DNA of 35,271 bases from a virus. The stretch is from positions 1-35,271 of the IMG/VR virus record IMGVR_UViG_3300027467_000630; one strand, 5' to 3'. The notes beneath the pieces are model-generated. The model did no database searches. It worked only from the letters and a program-made list of their open reading frames with translations, and was not told the origin of the DNA. Made by a program: the position numbers and the translations under genes. This document shows positions 15,274 to 23,599 of the stretch, one piece after another. Position 1 is the first letter of the stretch. The number at the start of each line of letters is the position of its first letter.

Positions 15274-17760
15274 ATGTCAACAGTAAGAATACAAGTACGA
15301 AGAGGAACAGCAGCAGATTGGACCTCCGTAAACCCAGTTTTAGCAGCTGGTGAATTGGGTGTCGAGTCAGACACAAACCTTTTCAAATTTGGTAATGGGT
15401 CCACAGCGTGGACAGCATTAGCATATGCTAATAAAAATAACGCAGAAGTTCAAGAATTAGCACAAGACGCAATTGATGCTGCCCTTTCAATGGGTGCAGG
15501 ATTAACAAAAACATACAACGACGGCACAAATACAATTACAATTGCTGTAGATAGCAATGTAATTGCATTAAAAAGCTATGTAGATAATCAACTCTCAGGT
15601 CTTTCTAATACAGTAGACAACACATACATTCCTTTAACAGATAGAGGAATTGCTGGTGGAGTTGCATCATTGGATTCAAATGGTTTAGTTCCAAATGGTC
15701 AGATAGATGACGCATATTGGGCATCAAAACTACACGTTGCTTCTGTCTCATCTGGCCTTATTGTAAAGCTTGCAGTAAAAGCTGCAACAACAGGTAATTT
15801 ATCAGTAACTAGATCAGCAGGTTCAGCAGATGCATCTGGAGGAAATGGAATTGGAGAAACCTTAACATTTTCTGTCAACGGAGCTTTAACAATTGATGGA
15901 GTTTCTCTATCAGCAGGCGATAGAGTTCTTGTAAAAGATCAAACAGATGCAAAACAAAATGGTATCTATGTTGTAACAAATGCAGGGTCTCCAAGCTCAG
16001 CGGCAGTTCTTACAAGAGCAACCGATGCCGATAACAGCGTAGACGGAGAAGTTAAAGAGGGTCTTTTCACATTTGTTGCTGAAGGAACAAATAATGCAAG
16101 AGACGGATACGTACTTCTTGCAAGCGCATCAAGAGCTGGAGAAATTTTCCAGTTAGGAACAGATTCACTAGACTTCAGCCAGTTTACTGGAGCAATACCA
16201 GTAAATATTGGAAACGGTCTTTCAAAAAATAATGATACAATTGAAGTTAATACAACTATAATTGCAAATAAATCATATGTTCAAGATGAATTAGGAGCTG
16301 TTCAATCCGCTCTTACATCAAGCATTAACACAGTATCTTCAGACCTTTCAGCACTTACAGCAGATTTAGGCACAACAGATACTAATTTGTCAAACCTTCA
16401 GACTACTGTTACTGGTGTTCAGTCTGATATTACAACAATACAGGCAGAAGTTACTCAAAATTCTACAAACATTATTTCGTTGCAAAATGATTTAAATGCT
16501 GCAGAATCAGATATTGTTGATCTTCAGAATCAAAATCTTAATACAAGATTAGCTGCTGCAGAATTAGATATTGATAACATAGAAACAGAAAACACTGCAC
16601 AAGGAAATAGACTTTCTGCTCTTGAGCAGGCAGATATAGATGCAGTTGGAATTTTTGCACCAAAAAATGATGCAACATTTACTGGAACAATAGTTCTTCC
16701 AGCAACAACTTCAATTGGCAGTGTTTCTGCAACAGAAATAGGTTATGTAAATGGAGTAACATCTGATATTCAAACACAACTTGATTCAAAGGCATCAAAC
16801 ACAGCTCTTTCAAACCATGAATCAGATACAACAAATGTTCACGGTATTGCAGACACATCAGCTTTGGCATTAACAGCAGATGTAAATTCAGCACTTGCTC
16901 TTAAGGCACCTATTGCATCTCCAACATTTACTGGTACAGTATCTGGAGTTACAAAGGCAATGGTTGGACTTGGAAACGTAGATAATACATCTGACGCCAA
17001 CAAGCCAGTTTCAACTGCTACACAAACAGCACTTAATGCAAAAGCAAATCTTTCAGGTGCAACATTTACAGGAGCAATTTCTGGAACAAGCTTAACGCTT
17101 TCAGGTAACTTAACTGTCAATGGTACGACTACAACTGTAAATACAACAAACTTTACAACTGCAGACCCAGTTATTTATCTTGGAGACGGAAATAACTCTA
17201 ACACAGTAGACCTAGGTTTTGTAGCATCTTATAATGATGGAACATATGCACACCAAGGTCTTGTTAAGGATTCTTCAGATTCAAAGTGGAAGTTGTTTAA
17301 AGGTGTTACAGACGAACCTACAACAACAGTTAATTTTGGACAAGGATCACTTGATGCACTTGCTGTTGGAGCACTTGAAGCAACAACAGTTACACCTTCA
17401 TCAGGTGTAGTTTTCTCAGATGGTACACAAACAAAGCAGGGCGTTCCATCACAAACAACAATTACATCAAAAACTGCAGATTATACATTAAGCTCTTTAT
17501 CAGAAAGAGACTCAATGATTGAAGTTAATTCTTCAAGCGCAGTTACAATTACAGTTCCAGCAAACTCTTCAGTAGCATATCCAGTCGGTACTACAATCGA
17601 CCTTCTAAGAGTTGGAAGCGGAGCAGTAACAATTGCAGCAGGTTCAGGAGTAACCTTAAACTATACTCCAGGAAATAAATTAAGAGCACAATGGTCATCA
17701 GCATCATTATTCAAGAGAGCAACAGACACTTGGGTACTTGTTGGAGACTTGTCAGCATAA
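15274..17760 (+). CDS. Large tail fibre protein, 828 aa
   Basis: The N-terminal module (VRIQVRRGTAADWTSVNPVL, then AGELGVESDTNLFKFGNG) matches that of the 618-aa fibre. Then come IAGGVASLDSNGLVPNGQID (about 130), a long beta domain with GIYVVTNAGSPSS and TRATDADNS (about 230-255), known from appendage proteins, and an extensive coiled coil (about 345-460). Later modules include APIASPTFTGTVSG, KAMVGLGNVDNTSDANKPVS (about 565-584), and LGDGNNSNTVDLGFVASY, all common in phage fibre shafts and tips. The C-terminal about 90 residues form a beta domain ending TWVLVGDLSA. It is likely a main receptor-binding fibre; the receptor is unknown. Confidence 0.85.
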   Translation: MSTVRIQVRRGTAADWTSVNPVLAAGELGVESDTNLFKFGNGSTAWTALAYANKNNAEVQELAQDAIDAALSMGAGLTKTYNDGTNTITIAVDSNVIALKSYVDNQLSGLSNTVDNTYIPLTDRGIAGGVASLDSNGLVPNGQIDDAYWASKLHVASVSSGLIVKLAVKAATTGNLSVTRSAGSADASGGNGIGETLTFSVNGALTIDGVSLSAGDRVLVKDQTDAKQNGIYVVTNAGSPSSAAVLTRATDADNSVDGEVKEGLFTFVAEGTNNARDGYVLLASASRAGEIFQLGTDSLDFSQFTGAIPVNIGNGLSKNNDTIEVNTTIIANKSYVQDELGAVQSALTSSINTVSSDLSALTADLGTTDTNLSNLQTTVTGVQSDITTIQAEVTQNSTNIISLQNDLNAAESDIVDLQNQNLNTRLAAAELDIDNIETENTAQGNRLSALEQADIDAVGIFAPKNDATFTGTIVLPATTSIGSVSATEIGYVNGVTSDIQTQLDSKASNTALSNHESDTTNVHGIADTSALALTADVNSALALKAPIASPTFTGTVSGVTKAMVGLGNVDNTSDANKPVSTATQTALNAKANLSGATFTGAISGTSLTLSGNLTVNGTTTTVNTTNFTTADPVIYLGDGNNSNTVDLGFVASYNDGTYAHQGLVKDSSDSKWKLFKGVTDEPTTTVNFGQGSLDALAVGALEATTVTPSSGVVFSDGTQTKQGVPSQTTITSKTADYTLSSLSERDSMIEVNSSSAVTITVPANSSVAYPVGTTIDLLRVGSGAVTIAAGSGVTLNYTPGNKLRAQWSSASLFKRATDTWVLVGDLSA

Positions 17761-17776
17761 GATAGGAGCATAATAA

Positions 17777-19105
17777 ATGGCAAATAAAAAGATAGGTATT
17801 AAATCATCAGCACAAGACAACTTTCTTGAGCCAAATGCAGTAACATCGCTGACAGTGACAGATGTTGGAACAAATAAGGCCTATGGGAGCGGCGAAGCGT
17901 CGCTCTCATGGTCTTTACCAGCAGCCTCTCCACCAGCGACACTCTATACAATTACAACAACACCTGCATCTACAACACAAACTACAACAAATACTAGCTA
18001 TACATTTACTGGTTTAACAGCAGGTTCGTATACATTTACTGTAGTTGCTTCAAATAATGCTGGAAATAGCCAGCCAACAACTTCTGCGTCTACAGCGATT
18101 ACTACTGTTCCGCAAGCACCATCAGCGCCTCAGGCATCTTCGCCAAACGCAAACCAGGATGTTGTTACATGGTCAGCTCCAGCTAATAATGGAGGCAAGG
18201 CTATCACTGGATACACATTAAAGTCAAGTGATGGTCCAACGTATAATTACGATGCAAACACAACATCGGCAACAATTTCAGAAACTGCAGGGACAGCACA
18301 AACTTACCAGGTTTTAGCTAAAAATGCTAACGGTAATTCTACTTATTCTGCTAGTTCAAATTCTATTACTACTACGGCGCCGTTCTTCCCACCTTACTTC
18401 CCATTCTTCCCGCCGTATTTCCCATTCTTCCCATTCTTCCCACCTTACTTCCCACCTTACTTCCCATTCTTCCCATTCTTCCCACCATACTTCCCACCGT
18501 TCTTCCCATTCTTCCCATTCTTCCCACCATACTTCCCGCCATACTTCCCTTACTTCCCATTCTTCCCACCATTCTTCCCACCTTCATTCGGTCCGTTCTT
18601 CCCACCTTCATTCGGTCCGTTCTTCCCACCAGGATTCAAGGGATACAAGTGTCTTGGATCAGATACAAAGGTACTAACCGCAACAAATGGATGGGTTCCA
18701 GCACACATGCTGTTGGTTGGAGATAAAATTCTAACCGTAAGCCCAGAATATATGAATAATGGAGAAAACTTAAAAGACTTTAAGATTTCAGACCATGTTA
18801 CATTTGTTGAGTCAGAGATTGTAAAAATTGAAAAGAGTCAAAAAACATTACTTAAGTTTAATGACCTTGAAGCTACATTCTCAGACGGGCAGCCAGTATT
18901 CGTTAAGACTGAAAACGGAATAACCTATAAAGATACTGGAGAGGTCAAAATTGGAGACGTATTAGTCATGATAAGCGAAATGTCAGAGGTCTCATATGTA
19001 GAGATTGTTAATATAACAAAGACAGAAGACCTACATGATGTATATGATGTAAGAACAACTCCAAATCCATGGTATATTGCAGGTAATTTCTTAACAATAG
19101 CCTAA
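17777..19105 (+). CDS. Fibre/adhesin: two Fn3 domains, FFPPYFP spacer, C-terminal Hint-like domain
   Basis: This 442-residue protein has two fibronectin type III modules (about 20-110, ending in TSYTFTGLTAGSYTFTVVAS, and about 113-200, with DVVTWSAPANNGGKAITGYT). Then comes a spacer at about 203-286 made almost only of Phe, Pro and Tyr (FFPPYFPFFP units), then a Hint-like domain from C292 (KGYKCLGSDTKVLTATNGWV, VGDKILTV, KIGDVLVM). The end reads VYDVRTTPNPWYIAGNFLTIA: the usual terminal His-Asn is absent and block B reads FSDGQPVF without His. The N-terminal Cys reaction could still occur, but C-terminal cleavage cannot. It looks like a paralogue of the 885-aa protein. AGGAG lies before the ATG. 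A strong terminator follows. Confidence 0.75.
   Translation: MANKKIGIKSSAQDNFLEPNAVTSLTVTDVGTNKAYGSGEASLSWSLPAASPPATLYTITTTPASTTQTTTNTSYTFTGLTAGSYTFTVVASNNAGNSQPTTSASTAITTVPQAPSAPQASSPNANQDVVTWSAPANNGGKAITGYTLKSSDGPTYNYDANTTSATISETAGTAQTYQVLAKNANGNSTYSASSNSITTTAPFFPPYFPFFPPYFPFFPFFPPYFPPYFPFFPFFPPYFPPFFPFFPFFPPYFPPYFPYFPFFPPFFPPSFGPFFPPSFGPFFPPGFKGYKCLGSDTKVLTATNGWVPAHMLLVGDKILTVSPEYMNNGENLKDFKISDHVTFVESEIVKIEKSQKTLLKFNDLEATFSDGQPVFVKTENGITYKDTGEVKIGDVLVMISEMSEVSYVEIVNITKTEDLHDVYDVRTTPNPWYIAGNFLTIA
18383..18631 (+). repeat. Tandem FFPPYFP coding repeat
   Basis: About 250 bases of TTCTTCCCACC / TACTTCCCACC units encode Phe/Tyr-Pro runs, ending with two exact copies of a Pro-Ser-Phe-Gly-Pro unit. 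It is in frame inside the 442-aa Hint fibre. The third codon bases vary (CCA, CCG, CCT), so it is older or more drifted than the FPSF repeat at 12171. Confidence 0.9.
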
Positions 19106-19114
19106 ACATATAAA

Positions 19115-19147
19115 CAATAAGGGGGCAGACAATCTGCCCCCTTATTG
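19115..19147 (+). terminator. Strong bidirectional-looking terminator at the end of the fibre region
   Basis: A perfect 15-bp stem (arm CAATAAGGGGGCAGA, 19115-19129 with 19133-19147) has a 3-base loop and lies 9 bases after the Hint fibre stop. A mixed T-rich tail (CATCTTGTTCTT) follows. It separates the fibre block from the oxygenase array. Confidence 0.85.
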
Positions 19148-19151
19148 CATC

Positions 19152-19180
19152 TTGTTCTTAATAATAAAAAATGGTATACT
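19152..19180 (+). promoter_or_regulatory. Promoter TTGTTC-17-TATACT for the oxygenase array
   Basis: TTGTTC (19152-19157), a 17-base spacer ending in TGG, and TATACT (19175-19180) lie immediately after the terminator. The start site would be near 19187, with AAGGGGA in the leader before ATG 19206. All eight array genes are then close-packed, so they are probably one transcript. Confidence 0.65.
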
Positions 19181-19205
19181 TTTAATACATAGCAAGGGGA
19201 ATAAA

Positions 19206-19949
19206 ATGAATGACTGGTTTGACAAAGATCGATCAGAGACCACAGTAAATAGAAGGCCAAATAAGTTATTTGAAGGAATAACTGTGGTAAATGAAGCACT
19301 AGGTCTTGATGTTTATAAAAATGTTTTTTCTAAAGAAGATATAAAAAGATACATAGACACACTTGAATCAAATTTAGTAAGCGGAACTCAGTATTCGTGG
19401 AGCGAAGCTAGAGTAACTAATTCTGCGACTCCAATTAAAAAAGCAAGAGATTGTGTTGATTTTAAAATGAATACAAAATCCCTTGGACCAATAAATGATA
19501 AAAATAAAGAATTGCATGAAGTTTATTCTGAAATATATGAAAAGTTAAAAAAATGTGTTAATGATTATTGTCAGTATTGGGGTATTGAAGTTAAATATTA
19601 CGAAGTATTTAACTTTGTAAAGTATGAGGGTGAGGGCAAAGAGTTTAAGATTCATGCTGATCATGGTCCAGTATATAGCGCAACAGTTTCAGCTGTTATT
19701 TATTTAAACGATGACTACGAGGGTGGCGAGATATACTTCCCTAGATTGGACAACAAAGTAATAAAACCAGAATATGGAGATATTGCAATATTCCCATCCA
19801 ACTACATTTACGAACACGCATCTTTACCAATTAAGTCAGGAACAAAATATTGTGTAGTAATCATGATGGATTTAAATGATATTGCCCATCAACCACAAGC
19901 TGCAAAACTATTTACCGAGCAACCAGGCTACGGATCATCGACATACTAA
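19206..19949 (+). CDS. 2OG-Fe(II) oxygenase, prolyl-4-hydroxylase type (array gene 1)
   Basis: This 247-residue protein has Fe ligands H150 and D152 (KIHADHG) and H204 (YEHASLP), and 2-oxoglutarate Lys K214 (SGTKY). The central motif YLNDDYEGGEIYFPR (167-180) and PEYGDIAIFPS are those of the P4H-like family, which hydroxylates prolyl or other side chains using O2 and 2-oxoglutarate. The frame is open to 19152, but that part overlaps the promoter; ATG 19206 follows AAGGGGA. It is first of six paralogues. A 23-base stretch over the central motif (19701-19723) is identical in the next gene, showing shared descent. A fibre-protein substrate is inferred from context only. Confidence 0.9.
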   Translation: MNDWFDKDRSETTVNRRPNKLFEGITVVNEALGLDVYKNVFSKEDIKRYIDTLESNLVSGTQYSWSEARVTNSATPIKKARDCVDFKMNTKSLGPINDKNKELHEVYSEIYEKLKKCVNDYCQYWGIEVKYYEVFNFVKYEGEGKEFKIHADHGPVYSATVSAVIYLNDDYEGGEIYFPRLDNKVIKPEYGDIAIFPSNYIYEHASLPIKSGTKYCVVIMMDLNDIAHQPQAAKLFTEQPGYGSSTY

Positions 19950-19958
19950 AGGATAAAA

Positions 19959-20669
19959 ATGGAAATATTAAAAACTGAAGCAGAAGTAAAACAAATGATG
20001 CGTGATAAAATGCAGGCATTTAACGCACCTACATGGACAGAAAAAATTGATTTGGGCGATGGAATATGGTGTTATAGAAATGTTTTTAAACCAGGGATCC
20101 CTGAAAGACTTGAAAATATTTTAGCTGACGAATCACATCAGTATAAGTGGTCTCCAGCGTATGTTGGATATCAAGAAAGAATGCCAGACTATAGAGACTG
20201 CATGGATATTAAATTTAAAAGAACTGATATTGTCCAAGATCCAACTGAACCTTCAATAAAGCTACAAGAAATTTGGCAAGAATGCTTTGATGCACAGGTT
20301 GCAGCTGTACAAGACTATGCAAAAATGTATAATATTTATCAGCTAAGATACTGGGAAGCGTTTAACTACATTAAATATGAGCCAGGACATCACTTCATGG
20401 AGCACCACGATAATGGATTTTCTTATAACTGTGTAGTATCATTGGTTGGTTATTTAAACGATGACTACGAGGGCGGAGAGTTGTATTTTAGACTCCAAAA
20501 GCTAGACATTAAACCGCAAGCTGGAGATCTATACATATTCCCTTCAAACTACATGTATCCTCATCAGGCAAAAAAGGTTCATAATGGAACTAAGTATTCA
20601 ATTGTAACAATGCTTGATTATAGTGAAAAATATCACACACCAGAGCTATATAGGGAGACTGGCGATTAA
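19959..20669 (+). CDS. 2OG-Fe(II) oxygenase, prolyl-4-hydroxylase type (array gene 2)
   Basis: This 236-residue protein has Fe ligands H149 and D151 (EHHDNG) and H202 (MYPHQAKK), 2-oxoglutarate Lys K212 (NGTKYSIV), and central motif YLNDDYEGGELYFR. It is the closest relative of array gene 1, sharing an N-terminal helical half with YRDCMDIKFK (about 78-87 here; RDCVDFKMN there). It starts 9 bases after the previous stop behind AAAGGA, and its stop overlaps the next ATG (TAATG). Using Lys rather than Arg to bind 2-oxoglutarate is typical of prolyl-4-hydroxylases. The substrate is not known. Confidence 0.9.
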   Translation: MEILKTEAEVKQMMRDKMQAFNAPTWTEKIDLGDGIWCYRNVFKPGIPERLENILADESHQYKWSPAYVGYQERMPDYRDCMDIKFKRTDIVQDPTEPSIKLQEIWQECFDAQVAAVQDYAKMYNIYQLRYWEAFNYIKYEPGHHFMEHHDNGFSYNCVVSLVGYLNDDYEGGELYFRLQKLDIKPQAGDLYIFPSNYMYPHQAKKVHNGTKYSIVTMLDYSEKYHTPELYRETGD

Positions 20670-21370
20670 TGGAGCCGATTTTAAAAGCTTACAGGATGGG
20701 AACAAAGTTTTTAAATCTTGATCCACTTCCAGTAAGAAGAGAATGGATGGATGCAACTCCAGATAAACATGCTTATCATTGCTATCCAGTAACAACAGCA
20801 AATACAATTGGTTGGTATTTATCCTGTCCAGAAGATATAGTTTTTACTTGGAATGGAGTTGTTGACACTACTGACTCTACTGTAAAAATATTAAAAGGAG
20901 AAGATTGGTGTTATACAGGCAGAGGACAAGCATCAATAAGTTTTAAAACTGGATTGCTATTTAGATCAAATCAAACAACAAGCCTGCTTGCTGTCAATCC
21001 ACCAAATTATTTTAATAAAAACTTTGAAGTTATAAGCTCACTTATATCTACATCTTTTTATCCAAATGAGTTGCCTCTTGCAATACAAGTACGTGTTGCA
21101 AATGAGGAGGTTTTAATTCCCGCAGGAACTCCAATTGCAGCTATTTTGCCAATATCTTTAACCGCCTTAAAAGATCAATATATTCAAGTCGAAAATTTTA
21201 TTATGACACAAGAATATGCCGATGCACAAAGAAGCTACGGTGAAGCATCTTTTGAGCATACAAAAAACGGAGAGTGGACAGACTGGTATAGAGATGCGGT
21301 AAACGAAAAAGGCGAAAAGGTTGGGGAACACGAAGTTAAAAATTTAAAGCTAGGTGTAGTGGTTAAATGA
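20669..21370 (+). CDS. DUF6065-like protein, 233 aa
   Basis: The layout RREWMDATPDKHAYHCYPVT, ANTIGWYLSCPEDI and VFTWNG (about 23-65) matches my recollection of the DUF6065 family, whose members are of unknown function. A strand-rich core follows and a conserved turn IPAGTPIAAILPIS (about 149-162). There are no obvious metal ligands. The gene overlaps both neighbours (TAATG and ATGA), so it belongs to the oxygenase operon. It is related to the next gene through the PAGTPIA turn and probably the overall fold. A binding or partner role for the oxygenases is a guess. Confidence 0.6.
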   Translation: MEPILKAYRMGTKFLNLDPLPVRREWMDATPDKHAYHCYPVTTANTIGWYLSCPEDIVFTWNGVVDTTDSTVKILKGEDWCYTGRGQASISFKTGLLFRSNQTTSLLAVNPPNYFNKNFEVISSLISTSFYPNELPLAIQVRVANEEVLIPAGTPIAAILPISLTALKDQYIQVENFIMTQEYADAQRSYGEASFEHTKNGEWTDWYRDAVNEKGEKVGEHEVKNLKLGVVVK

Positions 21371-22095
21371 CAAATATAATAAAATTTGTTACAAACAGAG
21401 ATTGGCTAACGAAAGATAGTATTTCGAAACCAGAGCCAATAATAAAAACCATACCTTCGTGGTTTCGTGAAGCAGATAGATTTGCAAAAAAACCAGATGG
21501 AGAGTATTGGATAGGCCCAGATGGAGGCAAGGTTCCTACCTGGAAGGCATGCCCAGCTATATTTGATATTATGGGTACTGGATACACATTAAAAACTCCA
21601 TGCGATATAGAATTTTATTTAGGTGATTTTAAATCAATTTCTGTAAAGGTTTCTGAAAAAAAGTATGAAGATTTTGTTACAAAACGTGATCCAATGCCTC
21701 AGTTTCAACATCCAGAAGGATATTACAGAACTCATTTTGCTTGGATGCCAGACTGGGCAGTAGAAACTCCAGAAGGTTATAGTGTTCTTTATACTCAACC
21801 TTTTAATAGATTTGAGTTGCCATTTTTAACCACAAGCGGTATCATTGATAATGATAAGGTTAATCTAATGGGTTCAATGCCATTTTTTATCAGAGAGGGA
21901 TTTTCAGGAGTTTTACCTGCTGGTACTCCAATAGCACAAATGATTCCTTTTAAAAGAGAAGACTGGCAAAGTGAAATTATAATAGAAAAGCCTTCTGCTC
22001 TATATAAAAAAAATATAGAAAATTCAAAAAAGTATAGAGTTCCCGACGGTGGAGTGTATAAGAATTTAGTATGGTCAAAAAGGACCTACTCTTAA
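21367..22095 (+). CDS. DUF6065-related protein, 242 aa
   Basis: Not confidently assigned. It shares with the preceding gene the order: N-terminal proline motif (KPEPIIKTIPSWFREADRF), a GxxxxxPCDIEFYLGD strand where the sibling has GWYLSCPEDI, and a C-terminal LPAGTPIAQMIPFKREDW. It is likely a diverged tandem paralogue. The middle (YSVLYTQPFNRFELPFLTTS, FFIREGFSG) is beta-rich. It starts in an ATGA overlap with the sibling. The position inside the oxygenase array suggests it acts with those enzymes, but no activity can be read from the sequence. Confidence 0.5.
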   Translation: MTNIIKFVTNRDWLTKDSISKPEPIIKTIPSWFREADRFAKKPDGEYWIGPDGGKVPTWKACPAIFDIMGTGYTLKTPCDIEFYLGDFKSISVKVSEKKYEDFVTKRDPMPQFQHPEGYYRTHFAWMPDWAVETPEGYSVLYTQPFNRFELPFLTTSGIIDNDKVNLMGSMPFFIREGFSGVLPAGTPIAQMIPFKREDWQSEIIIEKPSALYKKNIENSKKYRVPDGGVYKNLVWSKRTYS

Positions 22096-22106
22096 TAGGA
22101 GATATA

Positions 22107-22790
22107 ATGGATAACAACCTAGCTAACGATATGTCAAACTGGGATAACAGAAAGTCAATTACGCCTTCTGGGTTTTTTGGAAGCTCTGTCGAAATGATTC
22201 AGTCAAGAGAAAATTTTATGACCAAAGAAGAACTTGATTTTTTATTAGATGCTGCAAAGAGTATAACGACCTGGGATAGAACAGAAACACACTATAATGA
22301 AAACGGAACAATTATATACGATTCATCATATTGGGATAACAGGGTTGCTTCAAGGCCAATACTAGATAAAATAGATCCAAAGATATCTTTAGTCATTGAG
22401 GATATGGTTCAAAGGTTAAAATTAGAAGTAGATAAATTTTTTGATGTGGATGCATTGCCAACTAGTCCAGCTATTGTTAGATGGATGGAGGGGTATAGAC
22501 AAGAACCCCATGCTGACAAAGAATTACATGTAGGACCAGATGCTGGCAAGCCAAACGATTTTCCTTGGTACGACCTAGCGGGGTTGTTTTATTTAAATGA
22601 TGACTATGAGGGCGGAGAATTATATTTTCCAAATCAAGATATTAAATTTAAACCAAAGCCTGGCGCAGCGTACTTTTTCCCAGGAGATATGAACTTTATA
22701 CATGGTGTAACGGAAATTACAAGCGGAATAAGATACGTAATTCCATTTTTTTGGACAATACTTAAACACACTGGAGATAGACAGCCATGA
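22107..22790 (+). CDS. 2OG-Fe(II) oxygenase (array gene 3)
   Basis: This 227-residue protein has Fe ligands H135 and D137 (EPHADKE) and H199 (FIHGVTEI), with R209 (SGIRYVIPFFW) as the 2-oxoglutarate residue. The central motif YLNDDYEGGELYFPN is followed by KPKPGAAYFFPG. The frame is open to 22071, but ATG 22107 is chosen because AGGAG lies 6 bases upstream. Arg instead of Lys at the 2-oxoglutarate site puts it with genes 4 and 5 rather than with genes 1, 2 and 6, so substrate choice may differ. Its stop overlaps the next ATG (ATGA). Confidence 0.9.
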   Translation: MDNNLANDMSNWDNRKSITPSGFFGSSVEMIQSRENFMTKEELDFLLDAAKSITTWDRTETHYNENGTIIYDSSYWDNRVASRPILDKIDPKISLVIEDMVQRLKLEVDKFFDVDALPTSPAIVRWMEGYRQEPHADKELHVGPDAGKPNDFPWYDLAGLFYLNDDYEGGELYFPNQDIKFKPKPGAAYFFPGDMNFIHGVTEITSGIRYVIPFFWTILKHTGDRQP

Positions 22791-23599
22791 GTAAAGATAT
22801 AGAATACATAGAAATTTATCCAAAAATAATTGTATATAGAAACGTTTTTGAAGATCCAGATCTATTTTTAAAAAAATCTTTAGAGTGTGAAGGATGGGAA
22901 GAATGGTATACATTTGGAACAATGTTATCTTTACAGGAATCCCCAATATCTTTTCAAAATTTTCCAACAAAAGAAGAATATGATAATGCTCGTGCTTGGG
23001 ACCTAGGAGATAGCAATAGCGTTTTACGTGGAGAGCTATGTAAAGAGCTAGGCGATATATTTTATAATGTAACAAAGAATTACATTGAAAAATATCCAGA
23101 CGAGTCTTTGCAAAACTGGATTAAGAATTCTGCATCAGTTAATAAATATTTTGCTGATGCTTGTATATCTGAAAATTATGCAATGAACTACCATACTGAT
23201 TTTATTCAACCACTTAAAGATAATCCAGGTATAAAGTTTGGAATTACTACAACGTTCTACCTAAATGAAGACTATGAAAATGGAGAAATTTGTTTTAAGA
23301 TAAATGATGAGTATGTTTCTCATAAACCTAGAAAGGGAGACGTTATAGTTTTCCCGTCAACTCCACCATATTATCATGCTGTAAGAAAAAATACAGGAAA
23401 TGACAGATATATGATTAGGTCATTTTGGCAATTTCAATACGAAGGATCAGAAGAATGGCTAGACAATGAAAAAAAGTATGGTCCAGAAGTGTGGGAAGAA
23501 ATGGAAAAGGAAAGATACAAGTCAGAAAAATTTAATGGTCAGTTTATAGCAGAGTCGTTACACCACCATTTTGGAAAAGATAACGGTAAATATTTATGA
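22787..23599 (+). CDS. 2OG-Fe(II) oxygenase (array gene 4)
   Basis: This 270-residue protein has Fe ligands H136 and D138 (NYHTDFI) and H197 (YYHAVRK), with R207 (DRYMIRSFW). The central motif is slightly changed to YLNEDYENGEICFK. The C-terminal tail (about 215-270) is charged and helical, ending HHHFGKDNGKYL, and is not part of the oxygenase core. The N-terminal helix pattern DIEYIEIYPKIIVYRNVF is shared with gene 6 (FEKISYYKNVI). The start overlaps the previous stop in ATGA, and its own stop overlaps the CDGSH fusion gene the same way. Confidence 0.88.
   Translation: MSKDIEYIEIYPKIIVYRNVFEDPDLFLKKSLECEGWEEWYTFGTMLSLQESPISFQNFPTKEEYDNARAWDLGDSNSVLRGELCKELGDIFYNVTKNYIEKYPDESLQNWIKNSASVNKYFADACISENYAMNYHTDFIQPLKDNPGIKFGITTTFYLNEDYENGEICFKINDEYVSHKPRKGDVIVFPSTPPYYHAVRKNTGNDRYMIRSFWQFQYEGSEEWLDNEKKYGPEVWEEMEKERYKSEKFNGQFIAESLHHHFGKDNGKYL

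Noticed and set aside
18324-18677. 117-codon plus-strand frame and an 85-codon minus-strand frame over the FFPPYFP repeat
   Set aside because: They are shadows of the repeat, with compositions (SHSSH, GRMGS) set only by the other frame; neither has a ribosome site.
22620-23075. 151-codon minus-strand ORF
   Set aside because: It lies wholly opposite two well-supported oxygenase genes, has no ribosome site or recognisable motif, and no minus-strand promoter nearby.
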